Part shown: one piece after another, positions 57,927-64,000 of the stretch
Position numbering within the stretch: position 1 is the stretch's first letter
How the letters are laid out: the number at the start of each line of letters is the position of its first letter
DNA from: Bog-473 sp963745665
Lineage (GTDB): Bacteria > Actinomycetota > Acidimicrobiia > Acidimicrobiales > RAAP-2
Assembly: GCA_963745665.1 (NCBI GenBank)
Contig: CAVUYE010000001.1
Location: forward strand, 186,001-250,000
Direction of reading: 5' to 3'
Length of the DNA: 64,000 nt
The notes under the pieces: model-generated
Databases searched by the model: none
What the model saw: only the letters and a program-made list of their open reading frames with translations
Told to the model about the DNA's origin: nothing
Program-made: the position numbers and the translations under genes

Positions 57927-58754
57927 TCAGTCGTGGCGGCGCGCCTTGAACGCCTCGGCCCGGTACCCGATGTCGACGGTCACGTCGCCGGACACGCCGA
58001 GCGCGTCGCGCAGGACCCGCCGCGCCGTCTCGAAGAGCCGGGTGCGGGCGTCGTCCTCCATGAGGATGACCCAACTGAAGGTGCCGAGCAGCCCGATGAG
58101 CTCGTCGGCGTTGAGCGCGACGTCCCATGTGAACACGGCCTGCTCGGGCTGATCGAAAGGAACCCCCGGTGGGATCTCGAGTGCCTGGACGAGCGCGTTG
58201 CGGTCGTTCAGTGCGGTCGACAGCTCAGCCTGGCTCTGGCCGTCGATGGCCGCCAGGTCCGGGGAGCCGTCGCCGCTGAGGAGGGCTCGCGCCTGGGCGA
58301 TGAGGCCGGCATCGGGGTCGGGCCCCGACCAGACGGCGGCCAGCGTGCCGCCGGGAACGAGGACACGGCCGGCCTCGAGGAGAGTGGAGACCGGGTCCAT
58401 CCAATGCCACGAGGACGATGCCACGACGGCGTCCACGCTGGCATCGGGCAGCGGGATCGCCTCACCACGGCCGGCGACGGCGCGGACGCCGGGCTGCGAC
58501 TCGGCGAGCACCGCCCGCATGCGGTCGTCGGGCTCCACCGCGACGACCTCCTCGGCCCGCTCGACCAGCAGCCGCGACAGCGCCCCGGTGCCCGCGCCCA
58601 GGTCGACGACGGTCCGCACGTGCGCCGGCAGGATCCACTCCACCGCGTCGGCCGGCGGGCCCGGTCGGTACCGCTCGTACTGCTCGGCGGCGGAGCCGAA
58701 GCTCGAGGCCCGCTTGGCCTTCTGCTCGGGCGTGAGGGAAGTGGGCTCGGGCAT
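57927..58754 (-). CDS. SAM-dependent class I methyltransferase
   Basis: The 275-residue methyltransferase has the SAM-binding motif TVVDLGAGTGALSRLLVERA, acidic loop VVAVEPDDRMRAVLA, AEAIPLPD-type GRGEAIPLPDASVDAVVASS and WHWMDPV; this pattern is frequent in small-molecule methyltransferases of the UbiE/YcgJ type. The substrate is unknown. The start ATG at 58754 is supported by TAGGGT 7 nt upstream. A 20-bp duplication lies between it and mftD. Confidence 0.92.
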   Translation of the reverse strand: MPEPTSLTPEQKAKRASSFGSAAEQYERYRPGPPADAVEWILPAHVRTVVDLGAGTGALSRLLVERAEEVVAVEPDDRMRAVLAESQPGVRAVAGRGEAIPLPDASVDAVVASSSWHWMDPVSTLLEAGRVLVPGGTLAAVWSGPDPDAGLIAQARALLSGDGSPDLAAIDGQSQAELSTALNDRNALVQALEIPPGVPFDQPEQAVFTWDVALNADELIGLLGTFSWVILMEDDARTRLFETARRVLRDALGVSGDVTVDIGYRAEAFKARRHD

Positions 58755-58761
58755 GGCGCCG

Positions 58762-58767
58762 ACCCTA
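58762..58767 (-). promoter_or_regulatory. -10 box TAGGGT of the methyltransferase gene
   Basis: TAGGGT ends 7 nt before the ATG at 58754, with no SD. Confidence 0.55.
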
Positions 58768-58780
58768 GGCCGAGCCGGCG

Positions 58781-58820
58781 CCGGAGTGCCCGGGTGGGCG
58801 CCGGAGTGCCCGGGTGGGCC
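58781..58820. repeat. 20-bp tandem duplication upstream of mftD
   Basis: CCGGAGTGCCCGGGTGGGCG at 58781-58800 is followed by an almost identical copy at 58801-58820 (only the last base differs). It lies in the divergent region between the methyltransferase gene and mftD and may duplicate a regulatory element. Confidence 0.85.
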
Positions 58821-58904
58821 TGCACACGTTGGCGCGTAGAGTCTCTCGGTCCCCGTTGCGCCTCGGTGGGCGCGGGGACGAGTCGGCAGCACGAGAGGTT
58901 CGCC

Positions 58905-60074
58905 ATGGCAAACAAGTGGTTCGAGACGGTGGCCGAGGCCCAGCGGCGGGCCGAGAAGCGCCTGCCCAAGTCTGTCTACAGCGCACTGATTGCCGGCTCC
59001 GAGCGCGGTCTCACGCTCGAGGACAACATCACCGCCTACTCCGAACTGGGCTTCGCCCCCCATGTGGCCGGACTCGCCCCCAGCCGGGACCTGGCCACCA
59101 AGGTCATGGGCCAGGAGATCTCCTTCCCCGTCCTCATCTCGCCCACCGGCGTCCAGGCCGTCCACCCCGGAGGTGAGGTCGCTATGGCCGCGGCCGCGGC
59201 CGCCCGTGGGACCGCCATGGGCCTCAGTTCGTTCGCCTCCATGCCCGTCGAGGATGTCGTGGCGGCCAACCCCCAGACCTTCTTCCAGATCTACTGGATC
59301 GGCACGCGGGACCAAATCGCGGCGCGGGTCGAGCGGGCCCGGGACGCCGGCGCGGTCGGCCTCATCGCGACACTGGACTGGTCCTTCTCGCACGGGCGCG
59401 ACTGGGGCAGCCCGACCATCCCCGAGAGCGTGGACCTGCGCGCCATGGTGCGCTTCGCCCCCGAGGCCCTGGCCCACCCGCGCTGGCTCCTCTCCTTCGC
59501 CCGCACCGGCAAGTGGCCCGACCTGACCACGCCGAACATGGTCCCCAAGGGCCAGCCGGGCCCGACGTTTTTCGGCGCCTACGGGGACTGGATGGGCACG
59601 CCGCCACCGAGTTGGGACGACGTGGCCTGGCTACGCGAACTATGGGGCGGGCCGTTCATGCTGAAGGGCGTCAGCCGGGTGGACGACGCAAAGAGGGCCG
59701 TGGACGCCGGCGTCAGCGCCATCTCGGTGTCGAACCACGGGGGCAACAACCTCGATGGGACCCCCGCCACCATCCGCGCCCTCCCTGCGGTCGCCGCTGC
59801 CGTGGGTGACCAGATCGACGTCCTCCTCGACGGAGGCATCCGGCGGGGTGGCGACGCGGTCAAGGCGCTGGCGCTGGGGGCGAAGGCCGTCATGATCGGC
59901 CGCGCCTCGCTGTGGGGCCTGGCGGCCAACGGGCAGGCCGGTGTTGAGAACGTGCTCGACATCATGCGCAGCGGAATGGAGTCCGCGCTCCTCGGGCTCG
60001 GGCACGCCTCCGTCGCCGAGCTGAACCCCGGCGACTTGGTGATCCCCGAAGGGTTCAGCCGCCACCTCGGCTGA
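58905..60074 (+). CDS. mftD: Mycofactocin system FMN-dependent dehydrogenase
   Basis: A 389-residue flavoprotein of the alpha-hydroxy-acid oxidase family. It has FPVLISPTGVQAVHPGGEVA, FQIYWIGTRDQIAARVERAR, MLKGVSRVDDAKRAVDAGVS, AISVSNHGGNNLDGTPATIR (catalytic His) and VLLDGGIRRGGDAVKALALG. MftD oxidises the AHDP intermediate to premycofactocin. Start ATG at 58905 has GAGAGG 6 nt upstream. It lies 1.4 kb from mftF, separated by the GNAT and methyltransferase genes, so the mft set is not one operon here. A hairpin terminator follows. Confidence 0.95.
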   Translation: MANKWFETVAEAQRRAEKRLPKSVYSALIAGSERGLTLEDNITAYSELGFAPHVAGLAPSRDLATKVMGQEISFPVLISPTGVQAVHPGGEVAMAAAAAARGTAMGLSSFASMPVEDVVAANPQTFFQIYWIGTRDQIAARVERARDAGAVGLIATLDWSFSHGRDWGSPTIPESVDLRAMVRFAPEALAHPRWLLSFARTGKWPDLTTPNMVPKGQPGPTFFGAYGDWMGTPPPSWDDVAWLRELWGGPFMLKGVSRVDDAKRAVDAGVSAISVSNHGGNNLDGTPATIRALPAVAAAVGDQIDVLLDGGIRRGGDAVKALALGAKAVMIGRASLWGLAANGQAGVENVLDIMRSGMESALLGLGHASVAELNPGDLVIPEGFSRHLG

Positions 60075-60078
60075 GACC

Positions 60079-60108
60079 GCGGCGGCGCTGATCAGTGGGC
60101 GCTGCCGC
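60079..60108. terminator. Hairpin terminator between mftD and the alcohol dehydrogenase gene
   Basis: GCGGCGGCGC (60079-60088) pairs with GCGCTGCCGC (60099-60108) with one G-T pair and a 10-base loop. It starts 5 bases after the mftD stop, between convergent genes, and could serve both. Confidence 0.55.
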
Positions 60109-60131
60109 GCCGTGGTAAGTGGGCGCGGGCT

Positions 60132-61286
60132 CTAGCTGTCGAACTTCACGACGCCGCGCACGATGGTGCCGGCGGCCTGGTCCTCGTAGCCCTGCTGCAC
60201 CTGGTCGAGCGTGTACTCCTGCGTGATGATCTCGTCGATCTTCAGCGCGCCCTTCTCGTAGAGGTTCAGAAGATTCGGTATCTGCACCCGCGGGCTCTGT
60301 GACCCGAAGACGGTGCCGAGGATGGCCTGGTTGAACATGGCCAGGCTGAACAAGTTGAGCTTCACGTCCATCTGGTCGAAGGGCGCGATCGCCGTCACGA
60401 CGACGCGGGCGTCCTTGGAACCACAGGCGCAGGCCGCGGCGATCAGGTCGCCGTGCAGCACGCTCGGTGTCAGGATCACCACGTCGGCGTTGCGGCCCAT
60501 GGTCAGCTCGGGCAACATCAGCTGGGCGTCGAGCAGCGAGGGCGCCGTGTGCGTGGCGCCATACTCCTTGGCCTTCTCGAGCTTGAACGGGACAGGGTCG
60601 ACCGCAATGATGTTGCGCGCCCCGGCGATGCGAGCGCCCTGCACGGCGCCCGAGCCGACGCCACCGCATCCGGCGACCACCACCGTCTCACCGGGCTTCA
60701 CCTTGGCCCGGTCCACGGCGGAGCCGAAGCCCGTAGAGATGCCGCAGCTGATAAGCGCGGCTGCCTTCATGTTGTCCCACGGGTTGATCTTCACGAGCGA
60801 GTTCTCGTGCACGACCATCTCGTCGGCGAACGTCCCGAGCTGGGCCATGCGGTTGAGGTTCTCGCCACCGAGGTGGTAGCGGTAGGTGCCGTCGCTGATC
60901 ATGCCGCCCGCCAGCGTCATCATCCCGAGATCGCACAGGTTCTGCCGTCCGGAGGCACACCAGTGACACGTCCCACAAGAGGGTATGAAAGAAACAGCGA
61001 CGTGGTCACCCTCTGAAACCTGCGTCACATTGGTCCCGACCTCGGTGACGATGCCGGAGCCCTCGTGTCCGCCGACCACCGGGAACATGGACTTCACGCC
61101 CATCATCTCGAGCACCTCGGGCGTCTGGCTGATGTCGCCCGAGCGCAGGTGCTCGTCCGAGTGGCAGAGGCCGGCCCAGACCATCTTCACCCGCACCTCG
61201 CGGTTGCCCGGGGGGTCGATCTCGATCTCTTCGGTCTTCCAGGGCTCATTCAGCCCCGTACACACCGCCGCGCGCGTCGTGGTCAT
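60132..61286 (-). CDS. NDMA-dependent zinc alcohol dehydrogenase (mycofactocin-linked)
   Basis: The 384-residue medium-chain dehydrogenase has catalytic zinc ligands in VWAGLCHSDEHLRSGD and FPVVGGHEGSGIVTEVGTNV, structural zinc Cys in FIPSCGTCHWCASGRQNLCD and cofactor motif VVVAGCGGVGSGAVQGARIA. This matches the actinobacterial family that holds NAD tightly and is assayed with the artificial acceptor NDMA; such enzymes co-occur with mycofactocin as in vivo acceptor. The start at 61286 has GGGAGG 8 nt upstream; a TTG two codons earlier is less likely. An AAC-N2-GTT palindrome lies about 25 bases upstream. Confidence 0.94.
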   Translation of the reverse strand: MTTTRAAVCTGLNEPWKTEEIEIDPPGNREVRVKMVWAGLCHSDEHLRSGDISQTPEVLEMMGVKSMFPVVGGHEGSGIVTEVGTNVTQVSEGDHVAVSFIPSCGTCHWCASGRQNLCDLGMMTLAGGMISDGTYRYHLGGENLNRMAQLGTFADEMVVHENSLVKINPWDNMKAAALISCGISTGFGSAVDRAKVKPGETVVVAGCGGVGSGAVQGARIAGARNIIAVDPVPFKLEKAKEYGATHTAPSLLDAQLMLPELTMGRNADVVILTPSVLHGDLIAAACACGSKDARVVVTAIAPFDQMDVKLNLFSLAMFNQAILGTVFGSQSPRVQIPNLLNLYEKGALKIDEIITQEYTLDQVQQGYEDQAAGTIVRGVVKFDS

Positions 61287-61310
61287 TGGCAATCCCTCCC
61301 TGAGGTTGCG

Positions 61311-61324
61311 GCGAACTGGTTCGC
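61311..61324. promoter_or_regulatory. AAC-N2-GTT palindrome between the alcohol dehydrogenase and cyclase genes
   Basis: GCGAACTGGTTCGC is a perfect 6+2+6 inverted repeat with the AACnnGTT core of KstR-type sites, 25 bases before the dehydrogenase ATG. The flanking T/A of the KstR consensus are missing, so another TetR-type regulator is possible. Confidence 0.45.
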
Positions 61325-61372
61325 ATGCTCAGTATCGCCCCCCACCCGGGCGGGGACAACCGGGCCCGGCGG

Positions 61373-61378
61373 TAAGGT
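61373..61378 (+). promoter_or_regulatory. -10 box TAAGGT of the cyclase gene
   Basis: TAAGGT ends 6 nt before the GTG at 61385, and no SD is present. Confidence 0.55.
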
Positions 61379-61384
61379 GCGCGC

Positions 61385-62335
61385 GTGCCCGTGCCTGACG
61401 TGCCCGACGTGTACTCCGACATGGCCGCCCGGGTGCGCAACTGGGGGCGGTGGGGCCCCGACGACGAAATCGGCACCCTCAACCTGATCGACGAGGCTGC
61501 CCGGCGCCGGGGAGCCGCCGCGGTGGTGTCGGGCCGGGCGTTCGCCCTGGGGCTGCCGCTGTCGGCGGCCGAGGGGATCCAGTTGGGATTCGTCGAGGGG
61601 CGGGTCAACCCGACCCGCACCATGGTCCAGGTGAATCAGCCGGTCAACGCCGACCAACCCGAATGGATCTCCTTCAGCGAGGACGTGCTGACGTTGGCCA
61701 CCCAGTGCGCCACCCACTGGGACGCCCTGGCCCACGCCACCTACGGCGGCCTCATCTATAACGGGTATCCGGCCACGAGCGTCACCGCCGAGGACGGCGC
61801 CACCCGCTGCGGCATCCACCGGTTGGGCACCGTCGTGAGCCGTGGCGTCCTGCTCGACGTAGCCCGTGCTTTGGGGCGCGACGTCCTCGAGCCGGGCTAC
61901 CCGATCATGCCGGACGACCTCGACGCCGCCCTGGAGTTGGCCGATGTCGTGCCCGAGCCGGGCGACATCGTGCTGGTGCGCACGGGCCAGATGGTGCATT
62001 TGCGCACCGGCCAGCGCGACCTCGTGGCCTACACCTACCCGTCTCCCGGGCTGACGATCGACACCGCGGCATGGTTCCACGCCCACGACGTCGCCGCGGT
62101 GGCGACCGACACCCTCCCCTTCGAGGTCTTCCCGTGCCAGTACGAGGACGCGTACCTGCCGGTCCACCTGCTCCACCTGGTGGAGATGGGCCTGACCCAG
62201 GGTCAGAACTGGGTCCTCGACCCGCTGGCCGAGGACTGCGCCGCCGACGGGCGCTACAGCTTCCTGCTCGACGCCACCCCGCTGCCGTTGACCCATGGGC
62301 TCGGCACGCCCCTCAACCCGCTCGCGCTCAAATAG
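61385..62335 (+). CDS. Cyclase/kynurenine formamidase-like metal hydrolase
   Basis: The 316-residue protein of the cyclase (PF04199) family has GRWGPDDEIGTLNLIDEAAR, the metal-binding CATHWDALAHATYGG (HxxD/H), later GDIVLVRTGQMVH, and a C-terminal FLLDATPLPLTHGLGTPLNP. Such enzymes hydrolyse amides or act on cyclic intermediates. The substrate is unknown here; the family is frequent in aromatic and steroid catabolic clusters. GTG start at 61385 is supported by TAAGGT 6 nt upstream. It converges with the TetR gene. Confidence 0.9.
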   Translation: MPVPDVPDVYSDMAARVRNWGRWGPDDEIGTLNLIDEAARRRGAAAVVSGRAFALGLPLSAAEGIQLGFVEGRVNPTRTMVQVNQPVNADQPEWISFSEDVLTLATQCATHWDALAHATYGGLIYNGYPATSVTAEDGATRCGIHRLGTVVSRGVLLDVARALGRDVLEPGYPIMPDDLDAALELADVVPEPGDIVLVRTGQMVHLRTGQRDLVAYTYPSPGLTIDTAAWFHAHDVAAVATDTLPFEVFPCQYEDAYLPVHLLHLVEMGLTQGQNWVLDPLAEDCAADGRYSFLLDATPLPLTHGLGTPLNPLALK

Positions 62336-62376
62336 ACCTTCTCCGCCGTCGTCGGTCAGCGATCAGCGGTCATCGG

Positions 62377-63186
62377 TCAGCGGTTGCCGCTGCTGTTGCG
62401 GCGCGCCGTGGCGCCACCCAGCACCGGGCCGGTACGGGGCCTGGTGCGCTCGCGCGAGGGGATCTCGGCCGGCGGCACCTCCCGCCCGGTCACGGCCCAG
62501 TGCAGCGTCCGCGCCTGGGTGTCGATGAGGTGACGCGTGCGGATCCCCCAGAACTCGAAGCCGTAGCGGTGGGCCGACACGCTGGCGAACATGGCGACCA
62601 GCGTGCCCGCCACGGCCATCGGGTCGACGCCCGCCGGTGAGCAGGTGGCCCCGGCCGGCCCTCCCTCAGGCGACGGTGAGGCGGTGGCGATCACCTGCGC
62701 CAGGGCCACGGTCACCGCGTTGAGCGCCCGCACCCGGATGCCCCGCAGCTGCCCCTCGCCCTCCTCGGTCGCCAGGTCGACCACCCGGAACACGGCACGG
62801 TTGTCCTCCCAGTAACCGAGGAAGCCCTCCGTCACCGCCAGCGCGGTGTCCCAGCTCGCCTGGTCGGACCAGTCCCCGTCGACCAGGTCGGCCAGCTGGC
62901 CCGCCTGGTCGACCATGCCCTCGGCCAACACCTGGATGGCCTGCTCCACGTTGGCGAAGTACTGATAGAAGGTCGCCGGCGAGGTCTGGGCCTGGCGGGC
63001 GATGTCGGTGACCTTGACGGACCGCCAGGACGTCGTGGCCAGAAGCTCGACCGTGGCGTCGAGCAGGCGCTGGCGGGTCTGGCGACCCCGCTCTCCCGGC
63101 ACCCTGCCATCGGTCGTGGCCACCTGCTCGGCGTAAGCCTCGAGGTCGACGACGGTGGCCTCAGGCCCGGGGCTTCCTCCTGACAT
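62377..63186 (-). CDS. TetR-family transcriptional regulator
   Basis: The 269-residue protein has a TetR HTH (TRQRLLDATVELLATTSWRS then VKVTDIARQAQTSPATFYQY) starting about residue 36. It also has an unusual N-terminal extension (GPEATVVDLEAYAEQVATTD) and a long basic C-terminal tail (PSRERTRPRTGPVLG). The ligand-binding region includes FEFWGIRTRHLIDTQARTL. The ATG at 63186 follows TACGCT by 8 nt. It is divergent from another TetR gene 63 bases away, so each may control the other. The target is unknown. Confidence 0.9.
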   Translation of the reverse strand: MSGGSPGPEATVVDLEAYAEQVATTDGRVPGERGRQTRQRLLDATVELLATTSWRSVKVTDIARQAQTSPATFYQYFANVEQAIQVLAEGMVDQAGQLADLVDGDWSDQASWDTALAVTEGFLGYWEDNRAVFRVVDLATEEGEGQLRGIRVRALNAVTVALAQVIATASPSPEGGPAGATCSPAGVDPMAVAGTLVAMFASVSAHRYGFEFWGIRTRHLIDTQARTLHWAVTGREVPPAEIPSRERTRPRTGPVLGGATARRNSSGNR

Positions 63187-63194
63187 GGCGGCCC

Positions 63195-63200
63195 AGCGTA
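63195..63200 (-). promoter_or_regulatory. -10 box TACGCT of the minus-strand TetR gene
   Basis: TACGCT on the minus strand ends 8 nt before the ATG at 63186. With the box at 63238 it forms the 7-bp inverted repeat CAGCGTA/TACGCTG. Confidence 0.5.
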
Positions 63201-63237
63201 CCGGCCCCGCCCCCGAAGACCCAGGTGGCGGTGCGGA

Positions 63238-63243
63238 TACGCT
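63238..63243 (+). promoter_or_regulatory. -10 box TACGCT of the KstR-like TetR gene
   Basis: TACGCT ends 6 nt before the ATG at 63250, with no SD. It is the same hexamer as in the opposing promoter. Confidence 0.55.
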
Positions 63244-63249
63244 GTCGGC

Positions 63250-63855
63250 ATGGAGCAGACGCTGACCCGCCCGCTCACCCGCGCGCAGCAGGCCAGGCGC
63301 CAGCGCGTGATCGACGCGGCCATGGCGTTGGGGCTCGAGGGGGGCTACGAGGCGGTGCAGATGCGCGACGTCGCCGCCCGGGCGGACGTCGCCATGGGCA
63401 CGGTGTACCGCTACTTCACGAGCAAGGACCACCTCCTGGCGGCCACGCTCGTGCACTGGGTCGAGCTGCTCGACACGCGCATCGGGCAGCACCCGCCGCG
63501 CGGGGAGCACCCGGCCGACCGCGTCCTCGACGTGCTGGACCGCGCGCTGCGCGCCATGGGCCGCCAGCCCAAGCTGGTCACCGCGGTGTTCACCTCGCTG
63601 TCGTCGCCGGACCCGGCGGCGGTGGGCTGCCAGCAGCAGATCACATTGCTGATGGAAGGGATCATTTCGCGGGCCATGGGCGAGCGCGACGTCCCCGACT
63701 TCGCCGACCGGGCCCGCATGATCGGCCACGTCTGGTACTCCGCGCTGGTCGGCTGGGTCAACGGCTGGTCCACCATGGCGCGGGTCTACGACGAGCTGGC
63801 CGTGTCGGTGCGCCTCCTGTTGCCCGATCAGCTCGTCGAGCGCACACCGGTCTGA
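63250..63855 (+). CDS. TetR-family regulator, KstR-like
   Basis: The 201-residue regulator has the recognition region GGYEAVQMRDVAARADVAMG then TVYRYFTSKDHLLAATLVHW, very close to the AVQMRAVADRADVAVGTLYRYF region of KstR, the cholesterol-catabolism repressor. The ligand domain has GCQQQITLLMEGIISRAMGE and VWYSALVGWVNGWSTMARVY. It is therefore a good candidate for the regulator of the palindrome at 11381 and perhaps of the steroid genes here, as inference. It precedes an ABC ATPase gene by 75 bases. Confidence 0.9.
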   Translation: MEQTLTRPLTRAQQARRQRVIDAAMALGLEGGYEAVQMRDVAARADVAMGTVYRYFTSKDHLLAATLVHWVELLDTRIGQHPPRGEHPADRVLDVLDRALRAMGRQPKLVTAVFTSLSSPDPAAVGCQQQITLLMEGIISRAMGERDVPDFADRARMIGHVWYSALVGWVNGWSTMARVYDELAVSVRLLLPDQLVERTPV

Positions 63856-63917
63856 CCTGGGCCTTCCATCGGCCCGCCGCGGGCCACGGTTGACCCAACC
63901 GGCGAGAACGCCCGCGC

Positions 63918-63923
63918 TAGGGT
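63918..63923 (+). promoter_or_regulatory. -10 box TAGGGT of the ABC ATPase gene
   Basis: TAGGGT ends 7 nt before the ATG at 63931, with no SD. Confidence 0.5.
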
Positions 63924-63930
63924 CGCCCCG

Positions 63931-64000
63931 ATGACCGCCGGCGCCACCACCCGCGGGCTGCCCATCGAGATCCAGGGACTCTCCAAGCACTTCGGGCCGG
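63931..64000 (+). CDS. ABC transporter ATP-binding protein, partial (Mce-type ATPase-like N-terminus)
   Basis: Only the first 23 residues are in the window (MTAGATTRGLPIEIQGLSKH then FGP). IEIQGLSKHFGP matches the start of ABC ATPases and resembles the IEVNGLTKSFG of the mycobacterial Mce-associated ATPase. It directly follows a KstR-like regulator, so a steroid/lipid importer ATPase is plausible, but the sequence is too short to be sure. Confidence 0.6.
   Translation, partial: MTAGATTRGLPIEIQGLSKHFGP

Overview
The window is from a high-GC actinobacterium. It carries a mycofactocin locus with the IDGMCGVY core peptide, Mycobacterium-like steroid genes (echA20, ipdA, ipdB, ipdC and ltp-type thiolases), actinobacterial families such as DUF222-HNH and DUF664/DinB, and many apparently leaderless genes. 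The gene order matches no mycobacterium I know. A soil or freshwater lineage such as Acidimicrobiia is my best guess, as inference only.

Layout. Bases 1-4846 are visibly less GC-rich than the rest and look like a mobile island ending at the 3' end of tRNA-Glu(CTC). It holds a truncated tyrosine recombinase, a membrane NACHT NTPase with a small coupled ORF, an orphan IS3 OrfA, a DUF2510 protein and an edge-truncated nucleotidyltransferase. The core chromosome follows: tRNA-Glu, tRNA-Gln, gltX, and an operon of two OB-fold proteins, two thiolase-fold lipid-transfer proteins and a ferredoxin (7.9-11.3 kb). Next come an ABC1 kinase, an aldo/keto reductase, membrane proteins and a GH18-like protein (11.4-18.9 kb), and the proton-translocating transhydrogenase pntAA-pntAB-pntB (19.1-22.1 kb).

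The steroid block spans 22-43 kb. It has an SDR, echA20-ipdA-ipdB-ipdC (rings C/D), an OB-fold/Ltp2-like pair behind a FadA-type thiolase, several acyl-CoA dehydrogenases, an amidohydrolase and an LLM oxidoreductase. An alkA-ogt DNA alkylation repair pair sits inside it. About twenty single-base frameshifts, mostly insertions, fall between 28 and 43 kb in otherwise conserved genes. Sequencing or assembly error is the likeliest cause.

From 43 to 52.8 kb lie housekeeping and unknown genes: phosphatase, hydrolase, HNH protein, FtsH-like protease, aldehyde dehydrogenase, DinB and a PLP enzyme. From 52.8 to 61.3 kb is the mycofactocin system: mftA-mftB-mftC-mftE-SDR on the minus strand, mftF divergent, mftD downstream, and an NDMA-type alcohol dehydrogenase likely to use the cofactor. 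Mycofactocin would act as the electron carrier for the SDR and the alcohol dehydrogenase. The window ends with a cyclase, two divergent TetR regulators (one KstR-like) and the start of an ABC ATPase resembling Mce ATPases.

Regulation visible in the sequence: a KstR-like palindrome before the Ltp operon, a TGACG-N3-CGTCA palindrome before three separate genes, a perfect 20-bp palindrome before the GH18 gene, and TANNNT boxes 6-8 nt before at least fifteen SD-less start codons.
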